A stretch of 64,000 nt of DNA from Bidens hawaiensis. Its lineage: Eukaryota > Streptophyta > Magnoliopsida > Asterales > Asteraceae. The DNA lies in contig JAIQDT010007613.1 of the NCBI GenBank assembly GCA_021521415.1, forward strand, positions 1 through 64,000, in the 5' to 3' direction. Position 1 is the stretch's first letter. Each line of letters opens with the position of its first letter. Position numbers and translations under genes: made by a program. Below are positions 46,059 through 57,398 of this stretch, piece by piece. The notes beneath the pieces are model-generated. The model did not search any database. It was given only the letters and a program-made list of their open reading frames with translations, and was not told where the DNA came from.

Positions 46059-47587
46059 TGGGACATTCTTGACAAAACAAGGTATACCTTATTCACTAAG
46101 TATAGAGTAGCGATGAATCGGTTAATTCGTAACGATTAAACGAGTGACCGACCAACACTGATGTGACCCGTATATATACTAAGGGGTTATATATGAGTGA
46201 TATATACATTACAATGGCTAACATGTTGATATTAAGACCTCAGTACGTATAAAACCATTTAAATGAAAAAGGTTCTGTTCAACGATACCCTATGAGTTTA
46301 AACACAATCGTTAACATCCAAACGAGCATTATAGCATCCATCAAGCCAAAATAAATTTATAGAACACTTATATGACATGTTTTAAGTAAATCATGAAAAT
46401 ATTTTAGGTTTTTACAACCATTTAATATGATTTTATTATTTTGCAAAAATGAGTCAAAAAACGTTCGTTTGCGTGCTATTTTTCGCACCCGAACTAGTTT
46501 TCTTGCGAAACACTGACCCGAACTAAATTTTGGACCGAGACCGAACCTAGGCATGCAAAAAGAGGCAAGAGTGGGTCAAAAGAGAGGCCCAATGGGCCCC
46601 CCTTTGGTCCAAATGCAACTAACGAGCCATCCACCCTTTATGTTATTTTTTTATATAATCTTATTACCAGATATTTTGCCCATATTTTTTCTAACCAACT
46701 CAAAAACCTGCAGTGCTCTTCCTTGTTCCAGCCAAACCCCAAGGTTAAATTTTATGAGCTTTCGATCATGATTTTATCTCATATAAACATAAATAATCAT
46801 GTTCTAATTAGTATTAAGCATGTTTAACCATCCAAAGCCTATTAATATCACCTAAAATCATTTTTTGATGTTAAACAAGTTTACAAATCAGAACCATATA
46901 TATTTTTGACCAAAAACACGGATTAGAATATTGATATAACGTTTTACGGTTTGAAAGTTCATTTGAAACCCTAACCGAAACCCTAATTAACAAGGCTTGA
47001 GGATGGTTGATTTAATATTGGTTTTGTGTTATATTATATGTAGATACACTGACTTTGTGACCAAAAACCCGTAGAGTCGATAAAACAACCAAAAACACTA
47101 GAAAACAGGCAAGGTAATTACCGGTTTACTCGTTTGGGGATTGTTTAATATTTGGTTGTGATGTGCTTGTTGTTAGTTTGTGAAGCTATTCAGGAACATT
47201 AGGGATCCTATAATTGAGTCCCTGTTCAAATTTGGTAGTTTTTCGATAAACGGAAAATATTTGGCGAATTTATTACTTTTTATTTGCTTTTATTAAGAAA
47301 AATAGATAAACTTCTTTGAAATTATATGAAATTTGGCTTGGAACTCAGAAATGTGATAGTATGATCACTTGTAAAGTTTGGGATTATTTGGAGATTTTTA
47401 AGTACAGTTTGTGCATTTGCGTTTTAAACGGGTTTTAACGGCCGAAAAATGCACAAAAAAGTACTTTGGCCAATCTATTAGGTTTAAGAAATTTTACAAC
47501 GGTTATGTTATGGCATTGTGATATTTGATTTTTCAAGAATCATTTGGTATAAACGGGTTATTTATCGGTTAATTATAACACATAAAA
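46059..47587 (+). mobile_element. Probable 3' LTR of gypsy-3
   Basis: It follows a purine-rich AGAGTGAGAA (46049-46058) and starts TGGGACATTC. A TATA-like TTTATATAATC at about 46649 is followed by a C-rich leader (46720-46745) and a donor-like CCAAG/GTTAAA at 46744. U5-like AT-rich sequence follows. The right end is not defined by a matching LTR; 47587 is where sequence character changes. Confidence 0.5.
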
Positions 47588-49345
47588 TGAATTTTGTTGT
47601 TGCCCTGCCGTTGCCGGCGGCTTTCCGGCCGTCTATGGCGACGACGGCTTTCCGGCCGTCTATGGCGACGACGGCGGACGACGACTGTAGAACTTCTATG
47701 CTCACTAATATGTTGTTTGTGGCTGATGCCGGGTTCCATTTTGGAACCATAGGCGACGACAGTGATATGTGAAACTTAATTAGGAGAGGATTATTCTTCT
47801 ATTTAGAATATAAAAATTAATTCAACGCTTGCTACGTCGTGCTTTATCTTTTACGGGTTAGTGGTATGGTTTTATTACTCAATAAATCAGTCTTTTATGG
47901 TTGTTGTGGGTGGAAATTTTGGATCCTAGCGGTGATTGAACATCATAATAAAAAACATTCATCGATTGTAGCTTGGAACAATTACTTTTGATGTGGCATA
48001 ATTATTTATTATTTGGTTATTTTTGTTTGAACCCTAATATCATCTTCCATTAAAACTTTATAATGTGTTAGTTGCTGATATCATGTAATTCCGATGTAGT
48101 GTACTTATGTTGGGATTTTGTGTGTTTAAAGGGACTTGATGATCGGAGTCGTATCGTGGCTGGCTATGATGATCGGTCTAATAAAATGAGCCGACTCTTA
48201 CCTGGTTCAAATTAGCCTCTAGGTGGCAATGAAGTGGTGGTGGACGATTGTCCGAGCCCTAACTCAATGATCATCAACGTATAGTTATCTGAGAGGTGTA
48301 CGGATATAGACTTGATGGTTTTTCCATTACTAATGAATATTAACCCTATCCTTTTTTGGGTGTTCAAGGCTGTGATGACGGTCCTCAGTTCATCTGAGCC
48401 GCCATTTTATTTGCTAGGCGATCATCATTTGGATATCTTTCTGGTGATAGCAATGATTTCAGTTCTGATTCTACAGGTTCGATTTGTTACTCAATTATTC
48501 AATTGATTTATACGTTTCTTGGTTTTTCGTTTGTAACTATTACATGTATATGAATATATTGAGATTGAGGAGATATAAATGGTTGGCATACTTCATTAAT
48601 TATGTTATTTTATTAAAATACGAAGCGACATGTATATAATTTTAGTACATACAAGCAACTAACATGAGTCAGTTGAAATGAACTAACTCAAAGTCAAAGT
48701 CTAATTAACACACATTCAACTTATGTCACGTCAGACAACACTCTAATAGTTGTGAATGTCTATTTGGATGTTATATTAATGTTTATCATTTGGTTAATGC
48801 AGATTATGGACTGAAGACTTATTCATCTACTTCGTCTGAACCTTCTGAATATAGTTATGGATCTATGATGAGCATGGTGATTTTAGTGATACAAAATTAC
48901 AAAGTGTTCTAATGTCATATACTTGGATAAAGACATCAAAGATCATGGAATTATTGTGAGATTTCTTTTTGTAGTTTACTCAATTTTAGGTTTACATATT
49001 TTGTTCTAATTGACTCAACTTAATTTTTATAAATTACATGTTCACTTATTCAAATAGCATCTTTACATTGATGATGATTTCTATTTTTGTTCTTTGCAGG
49101 TGTGGTATTTTCAGGAAGAAGAGACATTGACTCAAGGAGACATGTGAAGTCTCTTGAGGCACTAATTTTATGGGCTTACAAGAGTTGTGATGTAGAAACG
49201 ACCCGTATCTTTTTCGAACCTTTCGCCCGTACGTAACAGGCAAGTAATTAACATAAAACGTTTGTAAAAGTGTAAATTTTAACTCACTTTGTGTTTTCTT
49301 TGCAGTTAAAACACACAAATGATAGCTATACATCTCAACTATTTA
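47588..49345 (+). other. Possible decayed host gene fragment with splice-like sites
   Basis: A short GC-rich frame at 47588-47772 (MNFVVALPLPAAFRPSMATT) contains a 27-bp tandem duplication (about 47629-47682). Further on, AG-bounded open patches occur at about 48370-48475, 48803-48880 (SSTSSEPSEYSYGS) and 49101-49220 (GVVFSGRRDIDSRRHVKSLE). The last two are preceded by pyrimidine tracts ending TGCAG. I recognise no family. It is not similar to the surrounding elements, so it may be host sequence, a transduced gene piece or an unknown element. Confidence 0.3.
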
Positions 49346-49379
49346 AATGAGTCGACCTACTATGAACTTGAGTGTCACA

Positions 49380-49454
49380 TGTTAAACCGTAAACTGCCCA
49401 TTAACCATTATTTTGAAAAGAGTTTTTCTTATGCTTGCAGTTTGCGGTTTAACA
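49380..49454. repeat. 18-bp inverted repeat
   Basis: TGTTAAACCGTAAACTGC (49380-49397) and GCAGTTTGCGGTTTAACA (49437-49454) pair with one mismatch around a 39-bp loop. It could be a small foldback or MITE remnant. The sequence on to 49985 is AT-rich, with nothing else visible. Confidence 0.7.
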
Positions 49455-49985
49455 AATATATAATTCCTTTGCGATAGAAATAGTGGTGAGATGATGGGAA
49501 AAATAAAGATTAGCACTTTTTGGTTATGCTCATCTAAGTATGTTTGTTGGTTGATTAACAGAAATATACCTACCTTAATTGCATTCGTATGTGAATAGAG
49601 ATCTTCTAATCAGAATGATTTCTCCAACTGCTGCACTCCGACACAAAGGATATATTAGCAATATAAAAAAGGATTAATAAAATTATTTGTAGGGAATCTT
49701 TCTTTTAGTGAAATCAACATTTAAAATATTTGAATTTTGAAGGAATTACATATTTGCAGTTAAATAGATATTTGTTTGTGTGCATTGTTTTGAAAAGAGT
49801 TTTTTATCCACTTTAGCTCAAAAGCATGTATACTTTCACTTGACAACCTAACAATGCCAAAAAAAAAAAAAATCAGTAGATGTTGAAATGCGTCTCTAAT
49901 TCATAAGAACTGATATGGATAGCTAATATAACTTTGATGATGATACACTACAGATCCAGGAGCATGTAACAAAAATGGCAATGAA

Positions 49986-50361
49986 CAAGAATTGCATTGT
50001 GGTTATGATAATGTAATACTAAAATCCCTATGGATTTTGGTTAGGCTAGTTTAGGCTAAGTTGGGTTTGGCATTTGGGCCTTTTGTATGGTAACACTATA
50101 TATAGTTAATGTGTAGTCATTAGTTAGGGTTCACAAGTGGTGTGGAGCATTTTGATAGCCACCATAAACTCAAGAGAGCAAAATAGATCTGTAAAGAACT
50201 TGTGTACCCGACGTTTGGTGATAATAAACGTGTGCATTGAAGTTCATCTTGGTCTTATTATTCATTGATATTGTTCTTAAATCACCACGGTGTTTGGATT
50301 TCGCACAAATATCCTGTTAGAGTTGATATCATACTGTAGTGATCCAGATTCAGGACTTGCA
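49986..50361 (+). mobile_element. Truncated 5' LTR, copia-2 copy 1
   Basis: It matches 54334-54795 and 61139-61598 but starts about 85 bp inside the LTR. It contains ACACTATATATAG (TATA region) and a leader with CACCATAAACTC. It ends just before the PBS at 50364. Confidence 0.88.
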
Positions 50362-50363
50362 AT

Positions 50364-50376
50364 TGGTATCAGAGCC
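50364..50376 (+). other. Primer binding site, copia-2 copy 1
   Basis: TGGTATCAGAGCC, complementary to initiator tRNA-Met, lies two bases after the LTR end. Confidence 0.9.
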
Positions 50377-51070
50377 TATAGACCTATTCTAGGCTCGGTG
50401 TTTGTGGTATTACTGATTCAAGGTTGCGTTTGGCTTGTAGATTGTTGAAGAATTCTGGAAATTGAAGAACAACTGTTCTTCGTTTTCATCGTAGCCGTTG
50501 AGTTTTCTTGGGGAACATTTTGACTTGATTTGGATCTTAAAATTCAAATCCCTGAGTTTTTGGGATATGTTCTGTAAACAAAAATACCTGGTCAAAGTTT
50601 TTTTGGATCCTCGGGAGTTCTCAGGATGATTTTATTGTTTTCGGCCAAAGTTTTGTAGTTTTCGGTGAAACTGTGTTATCGGGCATCTTTGATCGTTTTC
50701 AGCCAACTTTCTTTGTTCTCGGGAAGTTATGAGTTATTTTGGATAATTGTCGATCAAAGATTCAGTGTTCTCCGCTGAGTTTTGGTCGTTCTCGGTCCAC
50801 AATAGGGTTTTCGGTGATCTTGGACTATTCTCGGTCAAAGTGTGGGGTTTTCTGTTGACTTTTAACTGTTCTCGGTCAATTTATCTGGTTCTTGGCCAAC
50901 TACAGATTTCGGCTGAACTTATATAACTGAGCCTGATCGTATTGGGCTTTAGGATATCCAATAAAGTACTTGGACTAAATTATTAGACAAATTTATATTT
51001 ACTATTCAAAAGTGATTGAATAACAAATACCTCAACTAATGTTGCACTCCATCAAGAACTGGATTCTATA
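50377..51070 (+). repeat. Copia-2 leader with degenerate TTCTCGGTCAA repeats
   Basis: Between PBS and gag, variants of GTTTTCGGTCAAAG, TTCTCGGTCAA and TTCGGTGA recur about every 25-40 bp from 50600 to 50910, all on the plus strand. Copy 2 has the same array at about 56930-57240. No ORF is present. Confidence 0.75.
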
Positions 51071-52509
51071 ATGGGAAGTGCTACTCGTGTACCCCGTCTT
51101 CGGTCTCATGAGGGGTTTCTGAGTGGAAGTTCAGGTTTGAAAAATACATAAAAATGAAATATGCCAAGATTTGGAGAAGTATTTTTAGAGGCCCCCAAGT
51201 TATCACGTATCAAAATGAGAACTAAGTAGAAGTTGTTGTCAAGCCCGTTGAACTGTATGATGAAGCAGACTTTGAAAAAATTGAAGAGGACGACAAGGCG
51301 CTTTCTACCTTAACCAAGGCACTTTCACCCGAAATTTCCTTGGGATTTAGAGAATTACAGCCTGCTAAGGCTTTGTGGGAAGCCCTGAATGAAGTGTATG
51401 AGGGCAATGAGGACATGAAGAGAAGTCTACAAGATCTCTTGTGACATAAGTTTAATATGTTTAACCTTGTTCTGGGAGAATCTTTGGAAACACAGCTGCA
51501 TAGATTCATATCTCTTGTGACTGAGATGAGATATACTAATATTAATCTGACCGTAGCTGAAACAAACAATAAAGTTGGGATATGAATGTTGCGATGATTA
51601 AGAAGACGAAGGATCTCAACAGGCTCACTTTATCAGAGGTCATGGCAATCATCAAGGATTGTGACATGGATGAAAAGCAGTGTGTCACAAACCATGCAAA
51701 CTCCTACAATGCAGTCGGCTGTAATGCTGCTTCTAACAATGCACTTATCTCACAAGACAGCTTCTCAATGTTTAATGCGTCTCAAGGCAGTACACTCCAC
51801 AATATCAACCTTAGAACAACTTCTCCATGTTCAAATCTTCTCAGGGTCAACTCTCTCTGGCACCACCTTAGCCAACTCCCGTATTCTTTCCTCAACCTTC
51901 TAAACCATCTGCTTCTGCTGTTAAGCCTCACTCATCTGATGCCTCTTCCGGGCAGTCTCCCAGTCAGATTCCCTCTGTTTCAAAGGAGACTCAGGAAAAC
52001 ATAGCCTTGATAGCAGGATTCATGAATTGCTACAACGTTTTCTGGAGATCTGGTTCAAACCGTTGTAGTTGCTGAGCTGGATCAAATTCATCCCGATGAA
52101 GTAGAGGAAATGGACATCTCTTGGAAAATTGCCATGGTAGTGTTTCGTGCAAGAAAATTTACTAAGAGAACAGGTAGAAACAACTAGAAACATGTCTGCA
52201 AAACAGAAGGTGGGAATTGACATGCATACTCTGAGGTTCTACAACTTTCAGGAGTCGGGTCACTTTGCTCGTGAATGCACTAACCCAGCTAAGGAAGGAA
52301 ATAGAGAAAGAGCATTGGTTCCATTGGGAAATGCAAGAGGAGAAGGTGCAGCAAGTTCAGATGAAGTGGAGAGGGGTTTGGTAACACAATAATTCTCTTG
52401 GAATAATCAGATTGCAGCTCTCAGTATCAATAACCAGAATGCAAATTTTGCTCGAATTGAAGTTGCTGAAGAAGAGAATGTTGCTGAGGAACAAGTACTG
52501 CAACTTTAG
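51071..52509 (+). pseudogene. Copia-2 copy 1 gag
   Basis: ATG at 51071 (MGSATRVPRLRSHEGF), then a frame change into KYIKMKYAKIWRSI. The copia gag core follows: VKPVELYDEADFEKIEEDDK, then ALWEALNEVYEGNEDMKRSL, then GESLETQLHRFISLVTEMRY. In-frame stops occur at about 51222, 51441 and 51583; the next block starts NVAMIKKTKDLNRLTLSEVM. The zinc knuckle near 52235-52276 reads FYNFQESGHFAREC: both N-terminal Cys are Phe. The region ends at a TAG at 52507-52509. Copia sequence continues to about 52618, where an LTR fragment starts. It cannot encode a working gag. Confidence 0.88.
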
Positions 52510-52618
52510 TTTGCTTTCATGGCCTTCACTTCTTCCAACTCATCTGAGGTAAGTTCTCCATTATGTTCTCAAGCTTGTGTTAATAAAGTAGAACTTTAAA
52601 ATCCCATAAAAGTAACCT

Positions 52619-53399
52619 GCTTAAGTTAAAGGTGTTTAAATAGCGAAAACAAGGCCCGACAATAACCAAAAACGAATTAAAAACCCATCAGTAATGCCTG
52701 GGCACCGCGCCAAGGGCTTTTGCCTTTCCCCTAGGCGCGGCGAGGAGTGCTCCTCCATGGGGGCCGGTCAGACCAGCCCGGTCTGACTGGTTCTCTGTCC
52801 GGTTCCTTCCTGATGAGTTTCGGATCTCCGTTTCGGCTCGTTTTAGCTTGTTTTTCTCCCTTTTTCATCACGATCAAACCCGAAAACTACGAAACATAAA
52901 AACATTAGTAGTATACAAATCTCGACTAAAAACGAACAAAAACTATTAAAATATTAATTAAAATATACACGGGAAACATAAATATTTAGCATTATATCAA
53001 TACTGTTTATGAACTTTTGGGGTGGAAAGCATGTTTACACATACTTATATACTTGAAAGCTTGTGATGATGTGAATTATCTAAGGAATAACACTTGATAG
53101 TCCCCAAAAACACAAGTGATTAACTTCATGCCGGTGATGTGTAAATAGTACTATCGGTTTGACCACCCCAACAGACAGGGCCAGAAGGGTATGCCGGAAC
53201 ATGTTAACCTAGTTACACATTGTCATTTAAACTTAATTCTGCTATGTGGTGTTTTTCGCCTAGTTTGTAAACTTAGTACCAACCAATGTAATATGATGTA
53301 AATTAGTTGTAAAATTTCTTTATATTAATGTGGTGATACCAGAGGTGTCTGTTACATTCCCGTATTATGCTTCAGCAATTACCTAGTCAAGGTGTGACA
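52619..53399 (+). mobile_element. Tekay-type LTR fragment
   Basis: It ends GGTGTGACA at 53399. Its last 80 bp match, in layout, the end of the gypsy-2 LTR read in element sense (GATACCAGAGGTGTCTGTTACA). A TTTAAATAG near 52633 could be its TATA box. A GC-rich block at 52690-52800 includes an 11-bp inverted repeat. The 5' part is missing, and no gene is present. Confidence 0.5.
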
Positions 53400-54333
53400 A
53401 ACCTTGAATAATATAATATATGAGGAAGTAGTATAACACTAGGAACATACTCTTCTGGAAATGTCCTTCGTTGACATTTCCTTTGTACCCCATTGTCTCT
53501 TGGAAAATCCTCAACAATCTCTTGGTAGTATTAGATAGTTGGACTTCCAGATTATCATTCAACTGTAGGCTTGCCCTTATTGAGTTTTCAGTAATCTCTA
53601 CTTCATTTCTAGTAGTGCCAAAAACGCAAATTTAAATATGCTAGTATATATTCAAAGTTAAATTAGTCATTAAAGCTCATTACTTTATCATGCATTAAGT
53701 TAAATTTGAAGAAGAACTAAAACGATAATCTTTATGAACCTGTTCTTCGACAAAATTTATAACCTACACAAAATAAACAGAGATGTCAGTAATCATAAAA
53801 TTGAAACCCTAAACTCATAAAAGTGAGCTTCGGAAATCATTCATTGAAGCTTACCGAGTTAGAATTTGAAAGGATGACAAATTTTGTGTAAGAATTATGA
53901 GCAACTGTTGAGTGTCTAGGTTGCGAGAAAGTGGACAATAATGCAAGAGTGAAAGAGGAAAAACTGTCAAAGTCATAAATTATGCTTGACAAACACAGAT
54001 TTCAACTAAAACACTAAAGTTTACTCGAAACAAATATTTAAAGCATATTCAGACATTTACATCACATATTCATCAAGTTTTCTTGAATGAGTTGACCTTC
54101 TAAACAACCAAGTTTACTTGAAAGTGCATAATCATTAAAGTGCACTCGATAATACATGAATGATCATTTTAAAAGAAAATAAGTATCAAGTATGCTCTAA
54201 TGAGTTAAACTTCAAATAAAAACACATAGGTTTACTCGAAAGTTCAAGACCTTCAAAGTTTACTCGAAATAACATATGCATACATATCCAAGGTGAAATG
54301 CAACAATTTTTGACTTAAAGTTTTCAACAAACA
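53400..54333 (-). mobile_element. Sirevirus copy C, post-pol and third-ORF start
   Basis: Reading minus from 54333, it continues the post-pol motif array (GAGTAAACTT, AAGTAAACTT). It then carries the CT-rich leader and the leader intron (53854 to 53764). The third-ORF start lies near 53669, in the same context as 40665. The coding part decays at once, but GYKGNVNEGHFQKSMF is readable near 53490-53443. The TATA box of copy B lies in a segment deleted here. Confidence 0.8.
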
Positions 54334-54795
54334 TGTTGGGTCATTAATTGGTTAGACTAACGCATATCAAAAGGTCACAACATGATCAAGACTAAAGTGA
54401 AATAAACGAGAGATGAGTTGAAGAATAGCATTATGGTTATGACAATGTAATACTAAAATCCCTATGGATTTTGGTTAGGCTAGTTTAGGCTAAGTTGGGT
54501 TTGGCATTTGGGCCTTTTGTATGGTAACACTATATATAGTTAATGTGTAGTCATTAGTTAGGGTTCACAAGTGGTGTGGAGCATTTTGATAGCCACCATA
54601 AACTCAAGAGAGCAAAATAGATCTGTAAAGAACTTGTGTACCCGACGTTTGGTGATAATAAACGTGTGCATTGAAGTTCATCTTGTTCTTATTATTCATT
54701 GATATTGTTCTTGAATCACCACGGTGTTTGGATTTCGCATAAATATCGTGTTCGAGTTGATATGATACTGTTGTGATCCAGATTCAGGACCTACA
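54334..54795 (+). mobile_element. 5' LTR of copia-2
   Basis: It starts TGTTGGGTCATTAATTGG and ends GACCTACA. It carries the CACTATATATAG TATA region near 54529 and is followed by a PBS (TGGTGTCAGAGCC, one change) at 54798. Confidence 0.9.
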
Positions 54796-55006
54796 ATTGG
54801 TGTCAGAGCCTATAGACCTATTCTAGGCTCGGTGTTTGTGGTATTATTGATTCAAGGTTGCGTTTGGCTTGTAGATTGTTGAAGAATTATGGAAATTGAA
54901 GAACAACTGTTCTTCGTTTTCATCGTAGCCGTTGAGTTTTCTTGGGGAACGTTTTGACTTGATTTGGATCTTAAAATACAAATCCCTGAGTTTTTGGGAT
55001 ATGTTC

Positions 55007-56489
55007 TGTAACACCCCGTAACCGCAGCGGAAACGTAAACGGGGCGCAACAGACACCTCTGATATCAACCACATTGTTTATAAAGAAAACTGAATACATT
55101 AATATACTTCAAATTACATTATCTTCTATTTCATTACCGTCTAGGCGATACACACATCATACAATACGATACATAATTCTATTTATTATAATGTATCCTA
55201 ACATCCCGCACGCAAATCTTACACACATCAAGCACTTAGCACGTAAGCAATCACTTCATCTTAATTGTACCTGAAAAGCATGTGAAAAAAGGTTCAACTA
55301 CGAATAGTTGGTGAGTTTCACAATTCGAGTAAACGATGATAAATCATTATCAAAATATAATATTATCGATGTAATTATGCTGAGCCCACAAGTGAAACCT
55401 CTGACTATCCAAGCACCACCCCCCTGGCATACTCCGCCCACGGACCTGCCCCAAACCGCTATGTCTAACATTACATAGCAAAAATATATAAAACAACAAA
55501 ATAGACATGTGCAACTGGCTGGGAAACATCAGCAAAATCCATGCCGGAGCAGTTGGGTTTGTCAGACCAATAGTACTATCCACACTCTACCGGCTTTCAG
55601 TTAATCACTCGTGTTCCGGGGCCTTAGAATGTTAGCAACTCAGACAATTACCATCCTAGTACATTTCCGTACGATTCCCGTACAATAAAAATATATAAAT
55701 CCACGCAAATCCATGCGTTCAGTATGTACTTAAACATTTCAGGAGTAACATGCTTCCGCTCCGGTAAAATATTTAAAAACAATTCAGAAAAAGGGGCTCG
55801 TGAAACTCACCTTAGCACATGAAAGCAGGTAACAACAATCATTATCAGTTAACACGTCCAATCTGTATTATGATCCCTACGATCGTTATTATACAATTAT
55901 TGTTTATATAATCTTTAACCGTATCAACCGGTACATCTGGGGACACTGTTAACCCCGTACTGTACCCATTCCGGGGGCAATGTTAACCCAGAAACATTTC
56001 TAGGGACTCAGATTGTGATATCGTTTAGAGTTCACTAGTCAAAATTACTATTAGTCGTTTTTCCCGTTTTGCGTGCCTAGCACGGTTATCCGTTTTTACG
56101 TTCAAAAATGAGTTTGGTCACACACGAACCGAAAATAGTTGTTGGATGATAATTTAATTAAAGTTGTGAAATTAGAGCTTGGTTTAGACGCCCCGATTGG
56201 CCGCGGGACCCGTTTCCGTCTTTAGTGCACCTGAAACTTTTTATCGGATAAAATTACCCAAATCATCCGAATTATTTTCGGATGATTTATTTTTACTTGT
56301 TTAACTCAATTATATGAAAATAGTTCATTTTTAGGGTTTTTATACACCGGTCAGCTCGTTTAGGCGAACTTTACCGGTTTACGTGTTTTAAACTTTAAAA
56401 GTTTGTTTTTGCACAAATAATTATCCGTTTAATCTCGGATCTTGAAATTTTGCACAAATCACTTTTTGACAATGGGGAATTTTATAAAA
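55007..56489 (-). mobile_element. Tekay LTR fragment inside the copia-2 leader
   Basis: It starts TGTAACACCCCGTAACCGCA, like the gypsy-2 LTR, and follows it through the CTGGGGACACTGTTAACCCC dyads to about 56489, where the similarity stops before the 149-bp repeats. It lacks the 35-bp array. It represents the part of an LTR adjoining the PBS or outer edge and interrupts the copia leader at GATATGTTC. Confidence 0.85.
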
Positions 56490-56692
56490 ATATCGTGTTC
56501 GAGTTGATATCATACTGTAGAAGTTCATCTTGTTCTTATTATTCATTGATGATAATAAACGTGTGCATTGAAGTTCATCTTGTTCTTATTATTCATTGAT
56601 ATTGTTCTTGAATCACCACGGTGTTTGGATTTCTCACAAATATCGTGTTCGAGTTGATATCATACTGTAGTGATCCATATTCACGTCTTAAA
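56490..56692 (+). repeat. Repeated copia-2 LTR end
   Basis: Right after the Tekay fragment, the last part of the copia LTR (ATCGTGTTCGAGTTGATATC and the CTTGTTCTTATTATTCATTG block) appears in rearranged, partly doubled form. A second PBS (56695) and a full leader follow. The element therefore has two LTR-end/PBS units. Confidence 0.8.
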
Positions 56693-56694
56693 AT

Positions 56695-57398
56695 TGGTAT
56701 CAGAGCCTATAGACCAATTCTAGGCTCGGTGTTTGCGGTATTATTGATTCAAGGTTGCGTTTGGCTTGTAGATTGTTGAAGAGTTCTGGAAATTGAAGAA
56801 CTGTTCTTCGTTTTCATCATAGCCGTTGAGTTTTCTTGGGGAACATTTTGACTTGATTTGGATCTTAAAATTCAAATCCCTGAGTTTTTGGGATATGTTC
56901 TGTAAACAAAAATACCTGGTCAAAGTTTTTTTGGATCCTCGGAAGTTCTCAGGATGATTTTATTGTTTTCGGTCAAAGTTTTGTAGTTTTCGGTGAAACT
57001 GTGTTATCGGGCATCTTTGATCGTTTTCAGCCAACTTTCTTTGTTCTCGGGAAGTTATGAGTTATTTTGGATATTTGTCGATCAAAGATTCAGTGTTCTC
57101 CGCTGAGTTTTGGTCGTTCTCGGTCCACAATAGGATTTTCGGTGATCTTGGACTATTCTCGGTCAAAGTGTGGGGTTTTCTGTTGACTTTTAACTGTTCT
57201 CGGTCAATTTATCTGGTTCTCGGCCAACTACAGATTTGGGCTGAACTTATATAACTGAGCCTGATCGTATTGGGCTTTAGGATATCCAATAAAGTACTTG
57301 GACTAAATTATTAGACAAATTTATATTTACTATTCAAAATTGATTGAATAACAAATACCTCAACTAATGTTGCACTCCATCAAGAACTGGATTCTATA
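56695..57398 (+). other. Second PBS and leader of copia-2
   Basis: TGGTATCAGAGCC is at 56695-56707. The leader then matches 50377-51070 almost throughout, including the TTCTCGGTCAA-type repeats. Confidence 0.85.

Noticed and set aside
51582..52004. 140-codon frame in copia-2 and its equal at 57910-58332
   Set aside because: Its first half is real gag, but the Leu-rich second half is a frame-shifted reading of the Gln/Ser-rich gag tail.
53764..53854. The copy C intron as proof of host origin
   Set aside because: It matches the Sirevirus leader intron at 40498-40573, so it belongs to the element; host capture remains only a possibility.
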